The position numbers and the translations under genes are program-made. DNA of 64,000 nucleotides from Enterobacter sp. Cy-643 (GTDB lineage Bacteria; Pseudomonadota; Gammaproteobacteria; Enterobacterales; Enterobacteriaceae): positions 1,302,001-1,366,000 of the forward strand of contig NZ_VWWV01000001.1 in assembly GCF_011752815.1 (NCBI RefSeq). Direction: 5' to 3'. How positions within the stretch are numbered: the stretch's first letter is position 1; every line of letters starts with the position of its first letter. Below the pieces are notes generated by a model. The model saw nothing but the letters and a program-made list of their open reading frames with translations. It did not search any database and had not been told where the DNA came from. This document shows positions 38,381 to 47,966 of the stretch, piece after piece.

Positions 38381-40522
38381 TCAGAAGTCCACGCTGGCGG
38401 AGAGATAAGCGGTGCGCGGTTCACCTTCGATAACGCGCAGGTTACCGGCGCTGGATTCATAGTACTCGCGGTTGAACAGGTTTTTGACGTTCAGCTTCAG
38501 CTCGGTATTTTTGCCCAGCAGCTTGCTGTCCCAGGCCACAAACGCATCCGCCACGGTGTAAGCCGGCATGGTGAAGCTGTTTTCCGGGTCACCCGCGCGG
38601 CTGCCGACGTAACGCCCGCCGCCGCCCAGGCGTAATTCACCCGGCAGCCAGGAGAAACGCAGGGTGTGGCTGAGGTAAAGTCCGCCCATGGTCGTCGGGG
38701 CATTTACCAGACGGTTGCCGACGTTCACCGGATTGACGTTATCTTCCACGATCTCAGTTTTGTCATAGCTGTAGTTCGCCGTCAGATTCCAGTCCTGCGC
38801 AATTTCGCCGTTAAGCTCTAATTCCGCGCCGGTAGAACGCGCTTTCGGGATATTGCGCGTCACGCCGTTGATAAACACCGACATGTCTTTTTCATCAATG
38901 CGGTAAAGCGCCAGGCTGCTGGTCAGGCGAGGGGCCATCTGCCATTTCGCGCCCACTTCCCAGGTGGTGCCTTTTTCGGTGGACGCTACGTTACCGTTGT
39001 CGTCCGTTTGCGTGGAAGGGGTGAACGACTTGCTGTAGCTGCCGTACAGCGACACATCAGGCACAATTTTGTACACCAGGCCCAGCTGCGGCAGGAAAGC
39101 ATTACCCCGGTCTTCCAGCGTGGTTTGCGGATTTACCCACCCGGCGCTGGAAGTCTGGGTGTAGCGCTGCAGGCGGCCACCCAGCACGGCAATCCACTGG
39201 TCGGTCAGGTGAATGCTGTCTTTCGCAAACACGGAGCGACTGTAGAGATTAGTGCGCAGGTTACTGTTGGAATCGCTATAGGTGCTGCCGTTGGTGACCG
39301 GCGAGACGCCGTATACCGGGTTATACATATTGAAGGTTTTCGTCACCTTCCCGCGGTACGAATACTTCTTGTAGGTTTCGTTCTGTTCGTAATCCGCGCC
39401 CAGCGTGATGTCGTGGGTCATGCCCAGCAGTTCAGGGCTGCCGCTGATGTCCCAGGACGCGTAATCCGTCTGGTGGTTAAAGCCACGGTTCGCGTCCGCG
39501 CGGCGGGAAACCAGGCCGCTGTTAGGATCGACCGCCGTGGCACGCACTTCGTTACTGTCGTAGCGGCGCTGCATCCAGGCGTAGTTCAGGTTCGTTTCCC
39601 AGGTGTCATCCAGCTTGTACGAGTAGTTGGTCGTCAGGCGTTTGTTTTTACCCCAGGCATGGTTGGCGTAATCGTCAATGCGGCGGTCGTAGGGAATGTT
39701 GAGCGGTTTGCCGTTGATAAACGCCGTGCCGCGGTCATACGGGATATCAAACTTATATTCGACGTAGCTGATATTGAAAGAAGCTTTATCGCCGTACCAG
39801 CTGAGCGACGGGGCAATCAGCGTGTGTTCATCGGTGCCGAAATTCCGCCAGTAATCCTCATGCTGACGCTCGGCGACCAGGCGGAAGGCGAAGCCGTTGC
39901 CGAGCGGGCCGGTGACGTCAACCATGCCGGAACCGCCGCCGTTGCTGCTGCTGGTGCCGCTGACGTGGGTGTTCCAGGTGTACTGCGGTTTCTTGCTGAC
40001 GAGGTTAATCACGCCGCCGGGATTCAGGATGCCGTAGAGCAGGGAGGCCGAGCCTTTCAGCACCTCAACATGGTCGATGCTGGAATCCATCGCCAGGCCC
40101 TGGTTGCTGCGCACCCCGTCAATAAACACCGAGCCATCGCTGTTCGAGCCGAACCCGCGTTTAACGAAACCATCCTCGATGCCGCCGAGCGTATTACTCT
40201 GCGTGACGCCGCTGACGAACTTCATTGCGTCATTGACCGAGGTTACCGCGTAGTCGTCAATCACCTGCGGCGTGACCACGCTAACGGACTGCGGGATTTC
40301 GCTGCGCGGCGTCTTGCTCCGGGAGGCGATAGAGGAGTCATCCTGGGTATAGCTGGTTGGTGAACCGTCCGGGTTAGCGGTAGCGACCACGGTTAAGGTG
40401 TCTTCCTTCGGTTTGTCGGCGGCGAAAGCCGGAGCACCAACGATGAAGGTTGAAATGATTAATAATTTTGAATTAACAAGTGCCTGGCGAACGAAAGTAG
40501 AACCAAAAGGAATGCGATTCAT
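38381..40522 (-). CDS. TonB-dependent siderophore receptor
   Basis: The 713-aa product has a signal peptide ending APAFA-AD and a TonB box-like EDTLTVVATA. The plug domain (~60-180; SEIPQSVSVVTPQVIDD, FVKRGFGSNSDGSVFIDGVRSN, HVEVLKGSASLLYGILNPGGVINLVSK) and a 22-strand barrel follow, ending in aromatic F (YLSASVDF). It belongs to the hydroxamate-type siderophore receptor branch (FhuE/FoxA/FpvA-like); the exact ligand cannot be told. The start at 40522 was chosen for the signal peptide. A Fur-like box lies 48 bases upstream, and the binding-protein gene follows directly. Confidence 0.93.
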   Translation of the reverse strand: MNRIPFGSTFVRQALVNSKLLIISTFIVGAPAFAADKPKEDTLTVVATANPDGSPTSYTQDDSSIASRSKTPRSEIPQSVSVVTPQVIDDYAVTSVNDAMKFVSGVTQSNTLGGIEDGFVKRGFGSNSDGSVFIDGVRSNQGLAMDSSIDHVEVLKGSASLLYGILNPGGVINLVSKKPQYTWNTHVSGTSSSNGGGSGMVDVTGPLGNGFAFRLVAERQHEDYWRNFGTDEHTLIAPSLSWYGDKASFNISYVEYKFDIPYDRGTAFINGKPLNIPYDRRIDDYANHAWGKNKRLTTNYSYKLDDTWETNLNYAWMQRRYDSNEVRATAVDPNSGLVSRRADANRGFNHQTDYASWDISGSPELLGMTHDITLGADYEQNETYKKYSYRGKVTKTFNMYNPVYGVSPVTNGSTYSDSNSNLRTNLYSRSVFAKDSIHLTDQWIAVLGGRLQRYTQTSSAGWVNPQTTLEDRGNAFLPQLGLVYKIVPDVSLYGSYSKSFTPSTQTDDNGNVASTEKGTTWEVGAKWQMAPRLTSSLALYRIDEKDMSVFINGVTRNIPKARSTGAELELNGEIAQDWNLTANYSYDKTEIVEDNVNPVNVGNRLVNAPTTMGGLYLSHTLRFSWLPGELRLGGGGRYVGSRAGDPENSFTMPAYTVADAFVAWDSKLLGKNTELKLNVKNLFNREYYESSAGNLRVIEGEPRTAYLSASVDF

Positions 40523-40569
40523 GATGTTGTTTATCTGAACTGAAGCGATTTTATAATAGGAATTGAGAT

Positions 40570-40588
40570 GATAATAACAATAATTAGC
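40570..40588 (-). promoter_or_regulatory. Fur-like box upstream of the TonB receptor
   Basis: The minus strand reads GCTAATTATTGTTATTATC, matching the 19-bp Fur consensus at 14 positions by my count. It lies 48 bases before the receptor start in an AT-rich leader, so iron repression is likely. Confidence 0.6.
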
Positions 40589-40677
40589 ATTTACAATATT
40601 AACTCTGCTTACATAATTACTGGTTTTATGTCCAAAATCCTGATGATTTAGCGGGGAATTAGCAGAAAAAATGAAGA

Positions 40678-40699
40678 ACGCGGGACGAATGCCCCGCGT
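40678..40699 (-). terminator. Terminator after tyrP
   Basis: ACGCGGG (40678-40684) and CCCGCGT (40693-40699) form a stem. On the minus strand it is followed by TCTTCATTTTTT. Confidence 0.7.
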
Positions 40700-40713
40700 G
40701 AATGTTAAAAGCG

Positions 40714-41925
40714 TTAACCGACTTCCGGCAGCAGGCCGACGGTAATTAAGAACTGAATAACAATGACGGCGATCCCGCAGGCAAAGACCAGCCCCAGCAG
40801 TGGTTTGCCGCCCGTCACGCGCCACGTTGCCTCCGCATGCTGTTTGCGGCTTTGCCACACCAGCATCGACGGCACCAGCAGGGCAAGCACCGCCAGCGCA
40901 ACGCCCGCATAGCCCAGCGCCATCACAAACCCCTGCGGATAGAACAGCGCAAATACCAGCGGCGGCAGGAAGGTCATCAGGCCCGTTTGCAGGCGGCCAG
41001 AGGCTTTCCGGTTACGGGCAAAGAGATCGCCCAGGTAGTCGAATAAGCCCAGCGAAACCCCGAGGAACGAGGTCGCCAGCGCAAAGTCGGCGAACAGATG
41101 AATCGCCAGCTCAACGTGAGGGGTGGCCACCACCTGACGCACCACCTGCAGGAAGCCGTTCAGCCCGGAATGTTCCGCCATCAGCCCGGTAAAGGTTGGC
41201 GAGTCAATGGCGCCGAGGGTGGCGAGTTGCCAGAAGATATAGGCCACCAGAGGAATAGCGCTGCCGACGATAAACACCCAGCGCAGCTTGCGAATATTGC
41301 CGTTCATGTAGCTGACAATGCTCGGTACGCTGCCGTGGAAGCCAAACGAGGTAAAGATGACCGGGATGGCGGAAAGCGCCAGGCCTTTCTCAATCGGCAG
41401 CGTGAGCAGGTTGGTGTGGTGGATATGCGGCATCATCAGGGCGAGCATTACCACCAGCAGAATGATTTTGGCGCTGAACAGTACGCGGTTAAACATATCG
41501 ACCATATGGGTGCCGATGCAGACAATCCCACCCGCCACAACGGTAAAGAGCAGCACGCCGGAGGTAGCGGAGATAGAAGTGGACAGCCACTGGCTAAGGC
41601 TTGCCGCCAGCAGTTCACCGGCGCCGCTAATGTAGGCCGCCGTCAGGGCATACATCAGGAACAGCATACTGAACCCCGTTAACCACTGCCCGGGGCGGCC
41701 AAGATAGCGCCGGGCGAGGGTGCCAAGTCCGGTATCCGCCGGAACGTGCTGATACACTTCAACCAGCAGCAGTGCGGTGTAACACATTAATCCCCAAAGG
41801 CCGACGAGCATCAGCAGCGTGACGCTAAACCCTACGCCAGCAGATGCCAGCGGCATCGCCAGCATGCCTGCGCCAATGGTGGTTCCCGCCACGATAAAAA
41901 CACTGCCAAGAGTCCTGTTCTTCAC
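40714..41925 (-). CDS. tyrP: Tyrosine-specific transporter TyrP
   Basis: The 403-aa product equals E. coli TyrP in length and is nearly collinear: [20 protein letters not shown] at the start, [41 protein letters not shown], and [12 protein letters not shown] at the end. It is an 11-helix inner-membrane tyrosine/proton symporter of the HAAAP family. It lies between the TonB receptor and the second binding-protein gene and is transcribed toward the receptor. A weak TyrR-like site is seen ~95 bases upstream. Confidence 0.95.
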   Translation of the reverse strand: MKNRTLGSVFIVAGTTIGAGMLAMPLASAGVGFSVTLLMLVGLWGLMCYTALLLVEVYQHVPADTGLGTLARRYLGRPGQWLTGFSMLFLMYALTAAYISGAGELLAASLSQWLSTSISATSGVLLFTVVAGGIVCIGTHMVDMFNRVLFSAKIILLVVMLALMMPHIHHTNLLTLPIEKGLALSAIPVIFTSFGFHGSVPSIVSYMNGNIRKLRWVFIVGSAIPLVAYIFWQLATLGAIDSPTFTGLMAEHSGLNGFLQVVRQVVATPHVELAIHLFADFALATSFLGVSLGLFDYLGDLFARNRKASGRLQTGLMTFLPPLVFALFYPQGFVMALGYAGVALAVLALLVPSMLVWQSRKQHAEATWRVTGGKPLLGLVFACGIAVIVIQFLITVGLLPEVG

Positions 41926-42016
41926 GCTTTCCTCTGCATTTACGAAGAGCTGTATACATTTATGCCGCGCAGGGTAAGGGAAAAGCGTAGATGCGTCAAA
42001 TGAGGGTTACGGGAGG

Positions 42017-42034
42017 TGTATCGATATATTTACG
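42017..42034. promoter_or_regulatory. Possible TyrR box upstream of tyrP
   Basis: TGTATC, six bases, TTTACG matches TGTAAA-N6-TTTACA at 9 of 12 positions. It is ~92 bases upstream of tyrP. E. coli tyrP is controlled by TyrR boxes; this match is modest. Confidence 0.35.
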
Positions 42035-42171
42035 ATTTTGCTTAAGTTTTTGTGACATTGTCACGTAATAAAATTAAACCAATCATTGCTTGCCATACCG
42101 CGGGAAATTAAGGCTTTATTAATATAAATAGTAATAATAACTAATCTCTTTCTCATGGAGAGCATCAATCA

Positions 42172-43281
42172 ATGAAAGCAAATTTGGTCCTGACAGGGTT
42201 ACTGCTCGCTTCGGCGGGCTGCGGCGCAACCACTTATCCCATCACGGTTACCGACATGGATAACCAGCGTATTACTATCGAAAAAGAACCTCAGCATGTG
42301 ATCCTGCAGGATGGGCGAGACATTTTGTCGCTTGCGCTGCTTGACCGTGAAGATCCGTTCAAACGCGTTGTAGCCTGGAATAACCTGCCGAAAAAACAGG
42401 ACACCCAAACCTGGGATGTGCTGAAGGGCAAATGGCCCGAAGCCACCAAAATTATTGATATGGGCTTTAGCGATCAGGGCGAAGTCAACCTTGAGAGCGT
42501 GCTGGCGCAGCAGCCGGACATCATGATTGCGCAACTGCGGGCCAAGCCTGCGCTGGAGCAAACCGGCGTGATTAAGTCCCTTAAAAAACTCAATATTCCG
42601 GTGGTGTTTGTTGACTATGAACTGCACCCGGTGGAGAACACCGCCAACAGCGTGAAGCTGCTGGGCACCGTGCTTAATCAGGAACAACGTGCCAAAGAGT
42701 ACACCGACTATTACCAGCAGCATCTGGCCCGCATAAAGCAGGTTGCTGAGGAGGTGAAAAACAAACCTACGGTGTTTATTGAGCCGATCGCCGGTAACAC
42801 CGAGAACTGCTGCTTTACCCACGGGCATAACGGCTGGGGTGCGCTGGTGGAAGCGGTAGGCGGGAAGAACATTGGTTCTAAACTGCTGCCGGGCAGCGCC
42901 GGGTTTGTGTCGATGGAGCAGATCATCGCCATGAAGCCTGACGTCTATATTATGTCCGGCTCTAAACGCCCGAACCCGAGCGTGTTGCCGTTTGGCTACG
43001 GCGGCACGCCGCAGGAAGTGAACGCGACCTTCAGTAAACTGCTGGCTCGCAACACCTTCCAGAACATCGAGCCGGTGAAAGAAGGCAAGATCTACGGCGT
43101 GTATCACCACTTCTATAATCACCCGTACAACATTATCGGAATGGAAATCCTGGCCAAAGACCTGTACCCGCAAAAATTACAGGATCTTGACCCTACGGCG
43201 GATTACCACCAGATAATCACGCAGTTCACCCAGATTCCTGACGATCCTATTCTGCTGAGCTACGCCTACAAAAAGCCATAA
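42172..43281 (+). CDS. Second ABC-type iron-siderophore substrate-binding protein (CC motif)
   Basis: The 369-aa product resembles the protein encoded at 37282-38379 along its length: YPITVTDMDNQRITIEKEPQ, RDILSLALLDREDPFKRVVAW, VLAQQPDIMIAQL, a vicinal-cysteine block TENCCFTHGHNGWGALVEAVGG and MKPDVYIMSGSK. The N-terminus (LLLASAGCGA) could be a lipoprotein signal with Cys17 or an ordinary signal peptide. It should bind a ferric chelate in the periplasm. It is transcribed divergently from tyrP, with no receptor, permease or ATPase next to it. GGAG stands 12 bases before the ATG. The leader is AT-rich but a Fur box is not convincing. Confidence 0.87.
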   Translation: MKANLVLTGLLLASAGCGATTYPITVTDMDNQRITIEKEPQHVILQDGRDILSLALLDREDPFKRVVAWNNLPKKQDTQTWDVLKGKWPEATKIIDMGFSDQGEVNLESVLAQQPDIMIAQLRAKPALEQTGVIKSLKKLNIPVVFVDYELHPVENTANSVKLLGTVLNQEQRAKEYTDYYQQHLARIKQVAEEVKNKPTVFIEPIAGNTENCCFTHGHNGWGALVEAVGGKNIGSKLLPGSAGFVSMEQIIAMKPDVYIMSGSKRPNPSVLPFGYGGTPQEVNATFSKLLARNTFQNIEPVKEGKIYGVYHHFYNHPYNIIGMEILAKDLYPQKLQDLDPTADYHQIITQFTQIPDDPILLSYAYKKP

Positions 43282-43346
43282 TCGCTTTTTAACAAACGAA
43301 ACGCGCACGATTAAAGTGGCCCTGTTGGTATTCAGACAAGCCAATA

Positions 43347-43372
43347 AAGGCGGTGACAAACGTCACCGCCTT
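43347..43372. terminator. Bidirectional terminator
   Basis: AAGGCGGTGAC (43347-43357), AAAC loop, GTCACCGCCTT (43362-43372). It lies between the convergent binding-protein and SnoaL-like genes, with AT-rich flanks on both sides. Confidence 0.8.
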
Positions 43373-43378
43373 AATTAA

Positions 43379-43831
43379 TTAAACTTCAGGCATCGCGGAA
43401 GAGTGGTGTGAAGAGATTTTCCAGTCGCTGCCATCCCAGGCGTAGGTGAAAGTGTATCGAGCAGAAACCGTCGTTTTATCCTCAAAGGTAAAGGTATAGG
43501 TCCCTACATCAATCGCTTTATTGCAGCCAATTCTAACCGTTCTGCTGTCAATTTTACCCACGGGCTTTTTCGCCAGAAAATGTTCAAAATAATCCACGCG
43601 TTCGGCGTCCGTCAGACGTACCTGGTTTGACACCGTAGGCAATAACACCGCATCGGTAAGATAGGTATCAGCGACTTTTTTAGCCTCTCCAGTCTGGAGC
43701 GAGTCATTCCAGCGATCGAATAATCCTTCTATCGCGGCTTTGTCCACTTTCACACAATCCTTAGCGGGCGCGGCCCATGTGGAACCAGAAACCAGCAGTA
43801 ATGAGCCGATAAAAGCTGACACTTTCCTCAT
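43379..43831 (-). CDS. Exported SnoaL/DUF4440-like (NTF2-fold) protein
   Basis: The 150-aa product has a signal peptide (MRKVSAFIGSLLLVSGSTWA-AP) and one NTF2-like domain typical of the SgcJ/EcaC or calcium/calmodulin-kinase-association family. Visible blocks are IEGLFDRWNDSLQTGEAKKVADTYLTDAVLLPTVS, RVDYFEHFLAKKPVG and YTFTYAWDGSDWKISSHHSSAMP. The His-His near the C-terminus is common in the family. The role is unknown. Two cysteines (C26 and one near residue 103) could form a periplasmic disulphide. It is a single gene between convergent and same-strand neighbours. Confidence 0.8.
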   Translation of the reverse strand: MRKVSAFIGSLLLVSGSTWAAPAKDCVKVDKAAIEGLFDRWNDSLQTGEAKKVADTYLTDAVLLPTVSNQVRLTDAERVDYFEHFLAKKPVGKIDSRTVRIGCNKAIDVGTYTFTFEDKTTVSARYTFTYAWDGSDWKISSHHSSAMPEV

Positions 43832-44021
43832 AATATTTCCCTTTTTTGAGTGTGGTTAAACTGCCGGGAAAGTATCAATAATTCCTATTCGCAACAATGA
43901 TCATTGTATATAGTTACATATATTTACTTATATTGATACCCGTGGCCTGAATCGTTTTATACGTGAGTCTTTCTTCATTAACGTGATGAATATCATGCAG
44001 AAACCTGCATTGATATTTTTC

Positions 44022-44999
44022 TTATTCGCGGTAAATGGCGATCCCGGCGTCTTTCATTTGCTGCAGCGCCGCAGCCATATCCAGCAGCATTTCAGCGGCA
44101 ACCAGGCCACCTTTTTCACTTTTCAGCATCGCCTTAATCACCGTCAGTACGCCAAAAGCGGTCATATGCGCCTGCCCGTGTGGGTCAGAGACAATCACGC
44201 GCTTTCTGGCAGGCTTGCCGGCGTAATCCGTGCCGGCAATATCAACATACAGATCAATAGACGGCTTGCCACGCTGGAGCATGCCCAGTGAGGTGCCCGC
44301 CGCGATATCCAGCCTGACGGAATTCGCGCTGGTCATAGCGGCCACCGCGGTGGTATCGAGTATGCTGAACGGCACGCCCTGAACCACTTCGCCATTCTGG
44401 AGAGTGATATCCCGGGGAGTGGATGAATGCATCCAGCTTCCTGACTCCCGAATCAGAGCCGGAGCAAGTTCATTGCCTAATTCGCTGCTGGACAGTTCTC
44501 CCAGCGGATCGGCCGGATCGTGAAGTGCCGAAAGCTGCACGCTATCAATAACGCTAAAATCAGCGGCAAGCAGGCTAACCAGCGGTAAAAACAGACTCGC
44601 TTCGTAATAGCCCAGCGGCACGACGGGCTGAGTCGGCCGATATCGCTGAGTTAAATTCAGCAATGGCAAAATATCGTCACCGGTTGCCTGGGTAATATTG
44701 ATGAAGGCGATGTGATTTTTGATAGCAAACTCCGCCAGCAGGTTCTTAGGGTCCGGCACGGCGGCAATAATAAGCTGCGCGTCAGCGGCGTGCTCAGGCA
44801 CTTCCGTTCCGGTAAGATCGATACACGCCGGTTGCGCGAACCCCAGTTGCTCAATTAACTTCGCGCCTTTTGCCGGATTGCGGCCTGCAATCACCAGTTC
44901 AACTGCGGGAAAATGCTCACGAATCTGGCGGGCGATCGCCGCTCCAATCATGCCGTAGCCGCCGGCGATAAAGACTTTATCTAACTGGATATTTTTCAT
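44022..44999 (-). CDS. NAD(P)-binding oxidoreductase, saccharopine-dehydrogenase-like
   Basis: The 325-aa product begins with a Rossmann fold (KVFIAGGYGMIGAAIARQI, then ELVIAGRNPAKGAKLIEQLG). A middle domain and a C-terminal region (LTVIKAMLKSEKGGLVAAEMLLDM) follow that look like the saccharopine dehydrogenase/homospermidine-synthase-like superfamily. It probably reduces or oxidises a small molecule; substrate unknown. It is divergent from a LysR-family gene, the usual arrangement for a regulator and its target. Confidence 0.75.
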   Translation of the reverse strand: MKNIQLDKVFIAGGYGMIGAAIARQIREHFPAVELVIAGRNPAKGAKLIEQLGFAQPACIDLTGTEVPEHAADAQLIIAAVPDPKNLLAEFAIKNHIAFINITQATGDDILPLLNLTQRYRPTQPVVPLGYYEASLFLPLVSLLAADFSVIDSVQLSALHDPADPLGELSSSELGNELAPALIRESGSWMHSSTPRDITLQNGEVVQGVPFSILDTTAVAAMTSANSVRLDIAAGTSLGMLQRGKPSIDLYVDIAGTDYAGKPARKRVIVSDPHGQAHMTAFGVLTVIKAMLKSEKGGLVAAEMLLDMAAALQQMKDAGIAIYRE

Positions 45000-45108
45000 C
45001 TTAAAACCTCGTCATCAGGGGTAAATAATGCAATGGCGAGACTTTACCTCCCGTCTGATGTGTAATAAAGATCATGAATTTTCATGGGGAAGTGAGGATT
45101 ATTCACTA

Positions 45109-46002
45109 ATGAGCATCAAACTGGTGGATTTCAGCTATTTCGTGCTGGTGGCGAAGTACCGCAGTTTCCGTCAGGCGGCGGAAGAGGTCGGACTCACGCC
45201 CTCGGCCGTCAGCCATTCCATTCGCCAGCTGGAGGAACGGCTCAAAGTCAGGCTGTTCAACCGGACGACGCGCAGCGTGTCGCTTACCGAGGCGGGAAGA
45301 AAACTTTATGACAAGGTTGCCCCGGCGTTTGACGATATCAGCCTCACGCTCGACGAACTCAACCTTTATCGTGATACGCCGATGGGCGTCATTCGGCTCA
45401 ATGTCGTGCGCCAGGGCGGCAGACTTCAGCTTGCGCCGTTGATAGCCGACTTTACCCGTCAGTACCCTGACATTCAGGTTGAAGTACAGATGGATGACCG
45501 GCTGGTGGATATCGTCAAGGCGCAGCTTGATGCCGGCGTGAGGCTAAACCGGGTTATAGAGAAGGACATGAAGGCGATCCCTCTGGGTCCGCCGGTACGC
45601 TACGCGGTTGTCGCCACGCCGGCATATTTTGCTCAGCATGGGATCCCGGTAGAGCCACAACGGTTAACTGAACACAAATGCATTCAATTCCGTTACCCCA
45701 GCGGGAAAGCTTTTGGCTGGTATTTTGAACAAGCTGAACACCGCGAGGAAATTGTTGTTAACGGGCCGCTCGTCGTAGACGACCTGGATCTTGCCCTGGA
45801 CATGGCGCTTAGCGGCGTGGGGCTGGCCTATGTGCTGCGAGAAATGGCCGAACCACACCTTCAGCGCGGGAAACTGATTTCCGTCCTGGATGACTGGCTG
45901 CCGGAGCTGCCGGGTTTTCACCTCTATTTCCCGAATCGCAAACATCCGTCCGCCGCTTTTCGCGCTTTTCTGGATTTCATTAAAACGCGGAATCAAAAGT
46001 AA
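45109..46002 (+). CDS. LysR-family transcriptional regulator
   Basis: The 297-aa product has an N-terminal winged helix (KLVDFSYFVLVAKYRSFRQAAEEVGLTPSAVSHSIRQLEERLKVRLFNRTTRSVSLTEAG in consecutive blocks) and a LysR effector domain to residue ~295. The RTTRSV.LTEAG linker places it in the CrgA/DmlR branch. It probably controls the divergent oxidoreductase gene at 44022-44999. The start at 45109 begins the helix-turn-helix region; the 27 upstream codons are not family-like. Confidence 0.9.
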   Translation: MSIKLVDFSYFVLVAKYRSFRQAAEEVGLTPSAVSHSIRQLEERLKVRLFNRTTRSVSLTEAGRKLYDKVAPAFDDISLTLDELNLYRDTPMGVIRLNVVRQGGRLQLAPLIADFTRQYPDIQVEVQMDDRLVDIVKAQLDAGVRLNRVIEKDMKAIPLGPPVRYAVVATPAYFAQHGIPVEPQRLTEHKCIQFRYPSGKAFGWYFEQAEHREEIVVNGPLVVDDLDLALDMALSGVGLAYVLREMAEPHLQRGKLISVLDDWLPELPGFHLYFPNRKHPSAAFRAFLDFIKTRNQK

Positions 46003-46003
46003 A

Positions 46004-46025
46004 AAACCCGCCAAAAGGCGGGTTT
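46004..46025. terminator. Terminator between the LysR gene and maeA
   Basis: AAACCCGCC (46004-46012), AAAA loop, GGCGGGTTT (46017-46025). It lies between convergent genes and can act in both directions. Confidence 0.8.
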
Positions 46026-46048
46026 AAATGCGTACCACAAAAGCGTCG

Positions 46049-47746
46049 TTAGATGGACGTCCGGCGATAATCGCGGTATTCCGGCAGCCAGAAGTTGTCG
46101 TCGATGGCCTGCTTCAGGGCTTCAGCAGAGGTGACCACCGCCACGCCTTGCTGCTGGGCGATTTTCGCTACGGCAAAGGCGATAGCGCGGGACACTTTCT
46201 GAATATCCTTCAACTCTGGCAGCACCATGCCTTCCCCATTGTTCAGCAGCGGGGAGTGCTGCGCCAGCGACTCGCTCGCCGCCATCAGCATTTCGTCGGT
46301 AATGCGCGACGCGCCGGAGGCAATCACCCCGAGGCCAATGCCAGGGAAGATATAGGCGTTATTGCACTGGGCGATAGGGTACGTTTTATCTTTCCAGGTC
46401 ACCGGATCAAACGGGCTGCCGGTGGCCACCAGCGCGGCGCCGTCGGTCCAGGTGATGATGTCCTGCGGCGTGGCTTCCACGCGGGAAGTCGGGTTAGACA
46501 GCGGCATCACGATTGGGCGAGCGCAGTGCTTGTGCATTTCGCGAATGATCTCTTCGGTGAACAGGCCGGTCTGGCCGGAAACGCCGATAAGAATGTTTGG
46601 CTTCGCGTTGCGCACCACGTCCAGCAGGGAAATCGCTTCGTTCTCCAGATCCCACTCCGCCAGGCTTTCGCGGCTCTGCACCAGTTTGGTCTGGAAGGAG
46701 AGCAGGTTAGGCATGTTGTCGGTGAGCAGGCCAAAACGGTCAACCATGAAGACGTTGCCGCGGGCGGCTTCTTCGCTCAGCCCTTCGCGCTGCATCTGGG
46801 CAATGATCTGCTCGGCAATACCGCAGCCCGCAGAGCCTGCGCCCAGGAAGACGATTTTCTGCTGGTTGAGCTGGCTGCCTGCCGCACGGCTGGCGGCGAT
46901 CAGCGTCCCGACGGTCACGGCGGCGGTGCCCTGAATGTCATCGTTAAAGGAGCAAATCTCGTCGCGGTAACGGGTCAGCAGCGGCATGGCGTTTTTCTGC
47001 GCGAAGTCTTCGAACTGCAGCAGAACATCCGGCCAGCGGTGGCGCACGGCTTGAATAAACTCGTCCACGAACTCGTAGTAATCGTCACCGGTAATACGTG
47101 GGTGACGAGAGCCCATATACAGCGGATCGTTCAGTAATTGCTGGTTGTTGGTGCCGACGTCCAGCACCACCGGCAGGGTGTAAGCCGGGCTGATTCCGCC
47201 ACAGGCGGTGTACAGCGACAGCTTACCGATAGGAATGCCCATCCCGCCAATGCCCTGGTCGCCCAGGCCGAGAATACGTTCACCGTCGGTCACCACGATG
47301 ACTTTGATGTTGTGGTTCGGCACGTTCTGCAGAATATCGTCCATGTGGTGACGATTTTCATAGTTGATGAACACCCCGCGAGAGCGACGATAAATTTCTG
47401 AGAAGCGCTCACAGGCGGCACCCACGGTTGGGGTGTAGATCACCGGCATCATCTCTTCCAGATGATTTTCAACCAGGCGATAGAACAGCGTTTCGTTGGT
47501 GTCCTGGATGTTGCGCAGGTAAATGTGCTTGTCGATTTCGGTTTTGAAGCCCTGATACTGAATCCAGGCGCGTTCCGCCTGCTCTTCGATGGTTTCAACC
47601 ACTTCTGGCAGCAGGCCGAGCAGGTTGAAATTGCGGCGCTCTTCGATGCTGAAAGCGCTGCCTTTATTTAACAGGGGGAATTCAAGTAACACGGGTCCGG
47701 CATAAGGGATATAAAGCGAACGATGTTTTTTTGGTTTGATGTCCAT
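46049..47746 (-). CDS. maeA: NAD-dependent malic enzyme MaeA
   Basis: The 565-aa product equals E. coli MaeA (SfcA) in length. It starts [18 protein letters not shown] and ends [10 protein letters not shown]. Malic-enzyme blocks are [45 protein letters not shown] and the NAD motif [17 protein letters not shown]. It decarboxylates malate to pyruvate in the cytoplasm, linking the TCA cycle to gluconeogenesis. The start at 47746 matches E. coli; ATGs at 47752 and 47833 are ignored. It is divergent from scrK. Confidence 0.96.
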   Translation of the reverse strand: MDIKPKKHRSLYIPYAGPVLLEFPLLNKGSAFSIEERRNFNLLGLLPEVVETIEEQAERAWIQYQGFKTEIDKHIYLRNIQDTNETLFYRLVENHLEEMMPVIYTPTVGAACERFSEIYRRSRGVFINYENRHHMDDILQNVPNHNIKVIVVTDGERILGLGDQGIGGMGIPIGKLSLYTACGGISPAYTLPVVLDVGTNNQQLLNDPLYMGSRHPRITGDDYYEFVDEFIQAVRHRWPDVLLQFEDFAQKNAMPLLTRYRDEICSFNDDIQGTAAVTVGTLIAASRAAGSQLNQQKIVFLGAGSAGCGIAEQIIAQMQREGLSEEAARGNVFMVDRFGLLTDNMPNLLSFQTKLVQSRESLAEWDLENEAISLLDVVRNAKPNILIGVSGQTGLFTEEIIREMHKHCARPIVMPLSNPTSRVEATPQDIITWTDGAALVATGSPFDPVTWKDKTYPIAQCNNAYIFPGIGLGVIASGASRITDEMLMAASESLAQHSPLLNNGEGMVLPELKDIQKVSRAIAFAVAKIAQQQGVAVVTSAEALKQAIDDNFWLPEYRDYRRTSI

Positions 47747-47923
47747 GTGCATACTCTTTTTTCGACGTAACGTCTTGCCAGTAAGGCTCATTCGGTAAGT
47801 TTCGCGCGATATTATGGCACAGCGATTTTGCATCCGACACCGTCAGGCCAAGAACTTTGGTTACACAAGTCCTCAAATCCGCAGGAATTTTGTTTCAGCG
47901 CGTTCCGTGAGTGTGCTTAAATA

Positions 47924-47939
47924 GCTAAATCAGTTTAGC
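47924..47939. promoter_or_regulatory. ScrR operator upstream of scrK
   Basis: GCTAAATCAGTTTAGC is an almost perfect palindrome 27 bases before scrK. It is of the same type as the two operators before scrY and fits the known ScrR sites of Klebsiella and pUR400. Confidence 0.8.
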
Positions 47940-47966
47940 AATATTTAGCTTAAGAATGGAGACACC

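Noticed and set aside
39008-40363. Long open frame antisense to the TonB receptor gene
   Set aside because: It is an in-register shadow of a GC-rich gene, with His/Arg/Ala-rich composition and no family resemblance.
42120-42150. AT-rich stretch before the second binding-protein gene as a Fur box
   Set aside because: Matches to the consensus are scattered and not better than expected in such AT-rich DNA.
46028-47137. Long open frame antisense to maeA
   Set aside because: Composition is typical of reverse-complement shadows and maeA itself is certain.
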